64,000 bases of DNA from Sphingobium sp. (GTDB taxonomy: Bacteria > Pseudomonadota > Alphaproteobacteria > Sphingomonadales > Sphingomonadaceae). Below the pieces are notes generated by a model, which was not told the DNA's origin, did not search any database, and saw only the letters and a list, made by a program, of their open reading frames with translations. Of this stretch, positions 58,038-64,000 are shown one piece after another (position 1 is the stretch's first letter; each line of letters opens with the position of its first letter). The DNA lies in assembly GCA_003248935.1 (NCBI GenBank), contig QFQF01000013.1, positions 55,883 through 119,882 of the forward strand, read 5' to 3'. The position numbers and the translations under genes are program-made.

Positions 58038-60335
58038 TCAGTCGAAGCTGTTGTCCCTAGGGAAACCTGTGGGCGGCATGCGCCCTGAGGCGCCCCGGGT
58101 GATACGCCACGGCGTCATGTCCGCCTCCGTACGGATACGCCCGGTGTCGCCGCCCATGGCCCAGCTCATCCCGTTTTCGAAGAGGAACGTGGTCGCGTCC
58201 GACAGGCCGCCGTCCCGGTAGCGCTGGAGCTGGACGCCCTGTCCCCGGGTCATTTCCGGCATTTCCGATATCCGGAAGACGAGCAGTTTGCGATTGTCGC
58301 CGATCACCGCGACGCTGTCCGCCCCTTCCGCAACCGGCCGTACGACCTTCAGCCGGGCGCCGGATCGCACGTTCACCACCTGTTTGCCCTTGCGGGTTTC
58401 GGCGATGATGTCGTCCATCGCGGCCAGGAAACCGCGCCCGTCAGACGCCGCGAGCAACAGCCTGCCACCCGCACGGGCGGGCAACAGCGTGACGATCTCC
58501 GTCGCATTGTCGAGGTCGATCATCAACCGCACCGGTTCGCCGAAGCCGCGTCCGCCCGGCAACTTGTCGGCGCCAAGCGTGTAGAAGCGCCCATCCGACC
58601 CGGCGAGCAGCAGCTTGTCGGTCGTCTGCGCGTGGAAGGCGTGAGCCGGCCCGTCGCCCTCCTTGAACTTCAGCGTCTCTGCGGCGGCAAGGTCGCCATG
58701 GCCCTTCATCGCGCGAATCCAGCCGCGCTGGGACAGGATGACGGTGATCGGCTCGCGCTCGATGAACGCCTCGATCGGGATCAGCTTGGCGGGACCGGCT
58801 TCCTCGACCAGCGTCCGGCGACGGCCACGTTCGGTTTCCGGACCATAGCGCTTGCGCAGGTCGGCGAGGTCGCGCTTCAGGCGGGTGCGCTGCCGCGCCG
58901 GGCTTTCGACCAGCTTCTGCAGTTCCTCGCGCTCCTTCAGCAGTTCGCTGTGCTCGCGGCGAAGTTCCATCTCCTCCAGACGGCGAAGGGAGCGCAGGCG
59001 CATGTTGAGGATCGCCTCGGCCTGCCGATCGGTCAGCTGGAACTCCTCCATCATCACCGCCTTGGGCTCATCCTCGGTCCGGATGATCTCGATCACCCGG
59101 TCGAGGTTCAGATAGGCGATGATGTAGCCGTCGAGCAGTTCGAGGCGCGCCGCAATCTTGTCGAGCCGGTGATTGGCGCGGCGGACAAGCACCTCGATCT
59201 GATGCGCCAGCCATTCGGTCAGCACCTGGCGCAGGCCCATGACGCGCGGCGTGTGGCTGGCATCCAGCACGTTCATGTTGAGGCCGAAGCGGGTTTCCAG
59301 ATCGCTCATCCGGAACAGGCTGTCCATCAGCACATCGGGATCGACGGTGCGGGCGCGCGGCTCGATGACGATGCGGATTTCCGCGTCGGACTCGTCGCGC
59401 ACATCGGCCAGGATCGGCAGCTTCTTCTCGTTGATCAGCGCCGCGATCTGTTCGATCAGCTTGGATTTCTGGACCTGGAACGGGATTTCGGTGACCACCG
59501 CGACCCAGGTGCCGCGCCCCTCATCCTCCCGATGCCATTTCGCCCGCACGCGCATCGACCCGCGCCCGGTCGCATAGGCTTCGGCGAACACCGCGGGTCC
59601 GTCCACCAGCACGCCGCCGGTCGGAAAGTCGGGCCCCTTGACGATCTCCAGCAATTGCGCGTCTTCCGCGTTCGGCTGTTCGATCAGCAATGCCGCGGCG
59701 TCGATGATCTCCGCGACATTGTGCGGCGGGATGCTGGTCGCCATGCCGACCGCGATGCCTGCGGCGCCGTTCGCCAGCAGGTTCGGGAACAGGCCGGGGA
59801 AGATCTCAGGCTCCTCGTCCTCACCATTGTAGGTGGGACGGAAATCGACCGTGCCCTCGTCCAGACCGGTCATCAGGTCGGACGCAGCCTGCGTCAGCCG
59901 CGCCTCGGTATAGCGCATCGCCGCCGCGTTATCGCCGTCGATATTGCCGAAATTGCCCTGTCCGTCGACCAGCGGCGTGCGGAGCGAGAAGTCCTGCGCG
60001 AGGCGGACCATCGCGTCGTAGACCGACGCATCGCCATGCGGGTGATATTTGCCGATCACGTCGCCGACGACGCGCGCGCATTTCTTGTAGCCGGTGGAGT
60101 TGCGCGCCGGATCGGCGGCTGCGCTGCCCGGCGCCGCATCAGAGTTGCTCGGCTCCAGCTTCAGCAGGCGCATCGCCCAGAGCAACCGGCGATGCACCGG
60201 TTTCAGGCCGTCGCGCAGGTCCGGCAGCGACCGTGCGGTGATCGTGGACAGGGCATAGACCAGATAGCGTTCGGACAGGGCGGCGTCGAAGGGCGCATCC
60301 TTGATGCTGTCGAACGGATCGCGGAAATCACTCAT
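58038..60335 (-). CDS. parC: DNA topoisomerase IV subunit A
   Basis: ParC cuts and rejoins DNA to separate daughter chromosomes. The 765-residue protein has GLKPVHRRLLWAM, CARVVGDVIGKYHPHGDASVYDAMVRLAQ and the catalytic Tyr142 in AAMRYTEARL, then the tower and coiled-coil region and a C-terminal beta-propeller. A short insert with Asn/Ser/Ala (about 62-80) is typical of alphaproteobacteria. parE is not adjacent. It is followed on the same strand by the GGDEF-EAL gene. Confidence 0.97.
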   Translation of the reverse strand: MSDFRDPFDSIKDAPFDAALSERYLVYALSTITARSLPDLRDGLKPVHRRLLWAMRLLKLEPSNSDAAPGSAAADPARNSTGYKKCARVVGDVIGKYHPHGDASVYDAMVRLAQDFSLRTPLVDGQGNFGNIDGDNAAAMRYTEARLTQAASDLMTGLDEGTVDFRPTYNGEDEEPEIFPGLFPNLLANGAAGIAVGMATSIPPHNVAEIIDAAALLIEQPNAEDAQLLEIVKGPDFPTGGVLVDGPAVFAEAYATGRGSMRVRAKWHREDEGRGTWVAVVTEIPFQVQKSKLIEQIAALINEKKLPILADVRDESDAEIRIVIEPRARTVDPDVLMDSLFRMSDLETRFGLNMNVLDASHTPRVMGLRQVLTEWLAHQIEVLVRRANHRLDKIAARLELLDGYIIAYLNLDRVIEIIRTEDEPKAVMMEEFQLTDRQAEAILNMRLRSLRRLEEMELRREHSELLKEREELQKLVESPARQRTRLKRDLADLRKRYGPETERGRRRTLVEEAGPAKLIPIEAFIEREPITVILSQRGWIRAMKGHGDLAAAETLKFKEGDGPAHAFHAQTTDKLLLAGSDGRFYTLGADKLPGGRGFGEPVRLMIDLDNATEIVTLLPARAGGRLLLAASDGRGFLAAMDDIIAETRKGKQVVNVRSGARLKVVRPVAEGADSVAVIGDNRKLLVFRISEMPEMTRGQGVQLQRYRDGGLSDATTFLFENGMSWAMGGDTGRIRTEADMTPWRITRGASGRMPPTGFPRDNSFD

Positions 60336-60386
60336 CCCCGGCCGGATAGCAGGTGCACGGGCCGGACTCTAGGGTCAATCAGGCGG

Positions 60387-60662
60387 TCAGAGGATCAGGA
60401 AACCGGCCAGCAGCCCGAGCTGAAGCACAACGATGACCTGAAGGACCGTCCGGAACGGCTCCTTGCGGGTCTTGTGGCGGAACAGTTTCTGGGCGGTCAC
60501 CGCGCCGACGGACCCGCCGACCAGCGCGAGCATGAGCAGGTGAGCCTCCGGCACCCGCCAGCCGCCCTGTCGCGCCCGCGCCTTGTCATGGGCGAACAGC
60601 AGGAACGTAAGGCCGTTCACGACCAGCAGCGCGAGCGCGACAAGCAGGAGCATGTTCGTCAT
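60387..60662 (-). CDS. DUF1294 membrane protein
   Basis: The 91-residue product has three hydrophobic segments and the DUF1294 signature FAHDKARARQGGWRVPEAHLL, GGSVGAVTAQKLFRHKT and RTVLQVIVVLQL in outline. Function is unknown; in other bacteria the domain is often fused to a cold-shock domain, which is absent here. The ATG overlaps the LysR stop (ATGA), and parC follows 51 bases later on the same strand. Confidence 0.9.
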   Translation of the reverse strand: MTNMLLLVALALLVVNGLTFLLFAHDKARARQGGWRVPEAHLLMLALVGGSVGAVTAQKLFRHKTRKEPFRTVLQVIVVLQLGLLAGFLIL

Positions 60663-61582
60663 AGCGGCGGCAGGAAATGTCCCTGCGGATCGCGCGCGAT
60701 CTCGGCCGCGAACTCGGCCACTATCCAGTCCCGGAACGCCTTCACTTTCGCCGTATTGCGCGCGTGGGTCGGATGGCACACCCAGTAGGAACGCCGCTCG
60801 ACCACGTTCGAGGGCACCGCCTCGACCAGCAGCCCCGCCTCGATTTCTGCCTTCCACAGATAGGTATTGAGGATCGCGATCCCCTGCCCTGCCATCGCGG
60901 CACGCCCCTCCATCACCTGGGAATCGAGCGCGATGCCCGGCGGCGTGATGTCCCGCCCCTTCTCCACGCCCATGTCGGCGAACCATTCATGCCACCAGAT
61001 GTCGTCTGGTGAGAGCAGCGGCATGGACAGCAATTCGCGCGCGTCCGCGATGGGGCCGTTGGCGGAGAGAAAGGCCGGACTGCACAAGGGAGCGAGCCGG
61101 TTGCGCGCCAATAGCCGCGCGTCTAGGCCGGGCCAGTTCCCGTGTCCGCCCCGGATCGCCATGTCGATCCCGTCGCGCGCGAAGTCGACCAGAGCGTCCG
61201 ACGAATGGATGCGCACGGCAAGACCCGGCTGGCGCATCTGGAACCGGCCAATGCGCGGCGCCAGCCACAGATTGGCGAAGCTGTTGGTGCAGCTGATGGT
61301 CAGCACCGCCGCATTGGCGCCAGCCACAGCGGCAAAACCCGCCCGCATCTCGTCGAATGCCCGGGTTATGACCGGCGCGAGCGCCCGTCCCCGTTCCGTC
61401 AGTACCACCTTCCGGCCGGTGCGATGGAACAGGCTGAAGCCCAACCGGTCCTCGAGCAGCTTTACCTGATAGCTGACGGCCGCCTGGGTCATGCCCAGTT
61501 CCTGCGCCGCGCCGGTGAAATTCTCCAGCCGTGCTGCGGCTTCGAACACCCGGACGGCGGAAAGAGGCGGCAGGCTGGCCAT
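60659..61582 (-). CDS. LysR family regulator, GcvA-like
   Basis: The 307-residue regulator has an N-terminal winged helix (LSAVRVFEAAARLENFTGAAQELGMTQAAVSYQVKLLEDRLG in outline, residues 6-48) and a substrate-binding domain of the GcvA type, starting LTISCTNSFANLWLAPRIGRF and including DIDMAIRGGHGNWPGL. It is divergent from two small-protein genes, and a near-perfect LysR box lies 9 bases from its start, which suggests autoregulation and control of the small genes. The ligand is unknown. Confidence 0.92.
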   Translation of the reverse strand: MASLPPLSAVRVFEAAARLENFTGAAQELGMTQAAVSYQVKLLEDRLGFSLFHRTGRKVVLTERGRALAPVITRAFDEMRAGFAAVAGANAAVLTISCTNSFANLWLAPRIGRFQMRQPGLAVRIHSSDALVDFARDGIDMAIRGGHGNWPGLDARLLARNRLAPLCSPAFLSANGPIADARELLSMPLLSPDDIWWHEWFADMGVEKGRDITPPGIALDSQVMEGRAAMAGQGIAILNTYLWKAEIEAGLLVEAVPSNVVERRSYWVCHPTHARNTAKVKAFRDWIVAEFAAEIARDPQGHFLPPL

Positions 61583-61590
61583 ATCGAAAT

Positions 61591-61607
61591 CATAAGAATG
61601 CCTTATG
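61591..61607. promoter_or_regulatory. LysR-type operator next to the LysR gene
   Basis: CATAAG-AATGC-CTTATG is a perfect 6-5-6 inverted repeat that contains the T-N11-A pattern of LysR boxes. It lies 9 bases before the LysR start and about 100 bases before the small-protein gene at 61707, a layout typical of divergent LysR control. Confidence 0.65.
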
Positions 61608-61706
61608 TCTGATGTCTATGCTTTTGTTGGAATGACGTCGCGGTTTTCGGCATATCGGCTCTTGCCGGACAAGCCGGCTCCATAAAACACATCGAAAGTA
61701 ACGACC

Positions 61707-61859
61707 ATGAACGCAAACGATCGGACGATCGGGGGCAGGCTGGCGGCGGCGCTCTTCGCGCTGGCGCTGGGCGGAACGGTCCTGCTGGGGGCGCTGGCGC
61801 CCGCAGTGGCGCAGGTCCGCATCGCCCAGCCGATCGATCATCTCGCCATCCGGGCCTGA
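61707..61859 (+). CDS. Small secreted or membrane protein, divergent from LysR
   Basis: The 50-residue product starts MNANDRTIGGRLAAALFALAL, with one long hydrophobic segment that could be a signal peptide cleaved after APAVA, leaving a mature peptide of only about 15 residues (QVRIAQPIDHLAIRA). The frame begins after a weak GAAAGTAACG leader. It is open to the stop at 61857 and has codon use like its neighbours. I do not recognise a family. Its position opposite LysR suggests it is a regulated target. Confidence 0.55.
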   Translation: MNANDRTIGGRLAAALFALALGGTVLLGALAPAVAQVRIAQPIDHLAIRA

Positions 61860-61901
61860 CGCACGGAAGGCCTGACAAAACCGGACTGAGGAGACTTTTA
61901 C

Positions 61902-62063
61902 ATGAAGGACGAAATGGAAGGACGGATCTGGTCCGAATATCATCATGAAATCGCTGCCGGAATCGGCCGCTTTCTGGGCGCGGTCATGCACGCGTTCTGC
62001 GTGCTCAACGCAATAGAATATTCCGCGCCGTGGCGTGTCATTTCCGGCCGCATCGGCAAATGA
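61902..62063 (+). CDS. Small protein of unknown function, second gene of the LysR-divergent pair
   Basis: The 53-residue product starts MKDEMEGRIWSEYHHEIAAG and continues IGRFLGAVMHAFCVLNAIEYSAP before a basic end, so it is probably an amphipathic or weakly membrane-associated helix. A good TGAGGAGA binding site lies 9 bases before the ATG, better than that of the preceding gene. It begins 42 bases after the first small gene and a long hairpin follows, which supports a two-gene transcript. I do not recognise a family. Confidence 0.6.
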   Translation: MKDEMEGRIWSEYHHEIAAGIGRFLGAVMHAFCVLNAIEYSAPWRVISGRIGK

Positions 62064-62088
62064 TGCAAGCTTCCGACATCATGCGACA

Positions 62089-62145
62089 GCGCCCCGGCGC
62101 AGACCCGGCATCCGCCCGACGGACGCCCGGCCTGCGCCGGGGCGC
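62089..62145. terminator. Long hairpin between the small-protein gene and the peptidase gene
   Basis: GCGCCCCGGCGCAG (62089-62102) pairs perfectly with CTGCGCCGGGGCGC (62132-62145) around a 29-base loop with further pairing. It lies between two convergent genes and probably ends both transcripts. Confidence 0.65.
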
Positions 62146-62159
62146 CAGCGTGTTTGCGT

Positions 62160-63839
62160 TCAGATCGCCTCGGGATATTCGGGCTGTATATCGACCGGTA
62201 TCGCCTGCATCGTTGCGATCACGACCTGCGCCTCGGGATCAAGCCGGGCGTAGCGGGTATAGAACGCCTTGACGCCGTCATAGTCGCCGTCGCCCTGAAG
62301 CTTCACGATGGCGGCAACGAGCGCGCCCAGACCTGCCTCCATCTTACTGTCGTCAACGCGATAGCGCTTTGCCTGCGCGTCCCAGACGAAGGCGCCATGT
62401 TCGCGCAGGAAGCTGTATTGCACGGCCGCGCCCTGCCCGTGCGCCTCACCGAGGCCGAAACGCATCGCGCGAAACACCCCGGCGAGGTAGGTCGCGAACA
62501 GTTGCGGGCGCTCGGCGGCGGGAAGTTCGCCCTTCTTCATCATGAACAGGATGTTCCAGGCGCCCATGACGTCGGCCTTGCACTCCTCCAGCCCCGACGC
62601 CTGTTCCTTCAGTTCGGCGGTCACCGTGGTCTTGCGGCCGTTCTTCACAATCGACCCGGGGCCAAGGCTGTGGGACAGTTCGTGGAAAAGCGTCTCGTTC
62701 TCCATGTAGGTCTTCGACAGCAGCTTCGCCTGTTCGGGCACCAGCACCAGATCGCCCATAGGCTTCAGAATACGCTCGAACTTGGCGCCCAGGACGTTGG
62801 ACAGGATGACCTTCTTCGCGCCCTTCGCCTCGCGCACCCGCTCGTCATTGGGCAGGTTGAACGCAACCGTCTGGATGCCCGGCACATTCTCCCCGCCGCC
62901 ATGCACCTGATCGACGACGGCGATCGGCGATTCAAAGCCGCGCTGGAAATTCTTGTAGGCGTCCGGCACCGGCAGGTTCGCCTCCATGTCGCGCAGATAG
63001 TGCTTGTACTTGTCGAGTGCCGCCGATGCCTGCGGATTGCGCAACGTCACATAGGCCTCGAACGCCGTCTTCTGGCCGTACAGTTCGTCCCGATAGGTTT
63101 CGTAGGGGCCGATCGTGATCTCGATCGGCGTGTCCTTCACGTCCATCCAGGCCAGTTCGGACTCGAAATAGTCGTCGGTCCGGAACGCCTTCGCGCGCAG
63201 CGTCAGGAAGCGCTTCAGGCTCGCGTTGCTGGTGATGGCCGCTGCCTGCTCCAGCAGTTTCGCGGCAGGCTCCAGCCACTGGGCGTAATAGCGGGAATAG
63301 GGAATAGCGACGAGCTTCGCCCCTTCCTGCCGCACCACCGTATAGGGGCTGAGCAGCGCGTCCTTCTCGTCCGGATGCGCGGCGAGATAGGCGTCGAGGT
63401 CCGCCTTGGTCAGGGTCTCGGGATAATGCCCGCCGCCCGGCGGATAGGTCTGCACGCCCCAGAACGGCAGGTTTTCGTTCAGCGTGTCCCAAGGCCCGGC
63501 CATCAGGTCGAACATCTCCAGCATCAACGGCTGGTCCGCCCGGCGGCTGCGCAGGATCGCGCTGCGCACCTTCGGGTTCCCGGCATAGTTCTGGATCAGG
63601 TAGATGTCCGACATCCGGTTCGCCGCCTGGATCAGCAGATTGACGACCTTGCGCTCCTCGGCGTTCAGATAGCCGGTGTCGGGCCGCATCGCGACCTTCG
63701 CGAACTTGGCGCGCGTCGCGGCGAGTTCCTCGGGACTTTCCGTCTTTACCGGCGGATCGGTCGGCGTGGTCGCCTGAAGGACCGGTGCGGTGAGCAGGGC
63801 GGTGGCGAGCATCAGACTCGCGAGCAGTGTCTTATGCAT
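62160..63839 (-). CDS. Dipeptidyl peptidase III-like zinc peptidase (M49), secreted
   Basis: The 559-residue protein has a signal peptide (MHKTLLASLMLATALLTAPV) and should be periplasmic. It is related to dipeptidyl peptidase III, which removes dipeptides from peptide N-termini. The zinc motif is HELSH (386-390) followed by EECKAD (418-423) as the third ligand. Classical M49 enzymes have a six-residue HExxGH; the five-residue form resembles that reported for Caldithrix. FESPIAVVDQVHGGGEN and AFNLPNDERVRE are other family segments. The upstream frame to 63965 is promoter DNA. Confidence 0.85.
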   Translation of the reverse strand: MHKTLLASLMLATALLTAPVLQATTPTDPPVKTESPEELAATRAKFAKVAMRPDTGYLNAEERKVVNLLIQAANRMSDIYLIQNYAGNPKVRSAILRSRRADQPLMLEMFDLMAGPWDTLNENLPFWGVQTYPPGGGHYPETLTKADLDAYLAAHPDEKDALLSPYTVVRQEGAKLVAIPYSRYYAQWLEPAAKLLEQAAAITSNASLKRFLTLRAKAFRTDDYFESELAWMDVKDTPIEITIGPYETYRDELYGQKTAFEAYVTLRNPQASAALDKYKHYLRDMEANLPVPDAYKNFQRGFESPIAVVDQVHGGGENVPGIQTVAFNLPNDERVREAKGAKKVILSNVLGAKFERILKPMGDLVLVPEQAKLLSKTYMENETLFHELSHSLGPGSIVKNGRKTTVTAELKEQASGLEECKADVMGAWNILFMMKKGELPAAERPQLFATYLAGVFRAMRFGLGEAHGQGAAVQYSFLREHGAFVWDAQAKRYRVDDSKMEAGLGALVAAIVKLQGDGDYDGVKAFYTRYARLDPEAQVVIATMQAIPVDIQPEYPEAI

Positions 63840-63987
63840 GGGACACACCCTATCCATGCAGCCGGGCCTGTCCAGCCTTCCCCGCCGAAGCGGACGCGTT
63901 CGCTGCCTTGTTGGGGTGGACGGCTCCCAACGGCATCGCAATGTGCCAGAGTGAGTGCGTTGCAAGACTCAATCAAGGGAGCCGCCC

Positions 63988-64000
63988 GTGGAGCAAATTA
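63988..64000 (+). CDS. Possible start of a gene cut by the window end
   Basis: A GTG at 63988 follows AAGGGAG by 8 bases and reads V/M-E-Q-I before the window ends. It is divergent from the peptidase gene. Only four codons are visible, so the product cannot be named. Confidence 0.3.

Overview
The window is a GC-rich, gene-dense stretch of ordinary chromosome from an alphaproteobacterium, most likely a sphingomonad (Sphingomonas or a close relative). The reasons are a GANTC methyltransferase of CcrM type, a split PntAa/PntAb/PntB transhydrogenase preceded by a tiny aa3 oxidase subunit IV gene, the PrsK/PrsR/PrsT/sugar-transferase block of XrtA/PEP-CTERM systems, a class II type AroA, a TIGR02300 protein, CtrA-like TTAACCAT sites and many POT, EamA and AGCS transporters. 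I see no rRNA, phage, insertion sequence, CRISPR array or plasmid genes. No gap without a gene exceeds about 300 bases.

Layout. 1-3.8 kb (reverse): a racemase cut by the window edge, then pntB, pntAb, pntAa and the small oxidase subunit. 3.9-6.1 kb: an orphan sigma-54 response regulator and a lipoprotein, each with its ribosome binding site inside a predicted hairpin. 6.1-8.6 kb: folP and ccrM, with five GANTC sites and a CtrA half-site upstream of ccrM. 8.7-10.2 kb: EamA exporter and divergent Lrp regulator. 10.2-13.2 kb: glmM, DUF1272, thiD and rnhB, the last three overlapping. 13.3-20.8 kb: aldo/keto reductase, carboxylesterase, AGCS and POT transporters, NnrU protein, nitroreductase and a GntR regulator.

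20.8-27.9 kb is the most distinctive block. It is one reverse operon of an EpsB-type sugar transferase, the sensor kinase PrsK, the sigma-54 response regulator PrsR and the TPR protein PrsT, with a -24/-12-like element in front of the first gene. In known systems this circuit controls exopolysaccharide and PEP-CTERM protein production; the exosortase and polysaccharide genes are not in this window. 28-34 kb: a ScfR-type regulator divergent from a 50-residue protein, pgsA-moaD-moaE, an LplT-like transporter and a tandem PilZ protein. 34-40 kb: tRNA-Ala(GGC), a TIGR02300 protein, the overlapping aroA / membrane protein / cmk operon followed by rpsA and ihfB, and tRNA-Leu(TAA).

40-48.7 kb: putA with a divergent Lrp regulator, an orphan peptide-binding lipoprotein, small envelope proteins and ahpC-ahpF. 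48.8-56.2 kb: small secreted or cupin proteins, an EVE protein, a 2OG-Fe(II) oxygenase, folB, a GNAT enzyme and the overlapping DUF1285, NUDIX and CCA-transferase genes. 56.2-64 kb: a GGDEF-EAL protein with an altered GGDEF motif, parC, DUF1294, a LysR regulator with a near-perfect operator facing two unannotated small proteins, and an M49-like zinc peptidase with an unusual HELSH site.

Most genes are core metabolism and housekeeping. The less described material lies in the regulatory DNA (several symmetrical sites between divergent genes) and in the small proteins. All family names come from reading motifs, without database searches.
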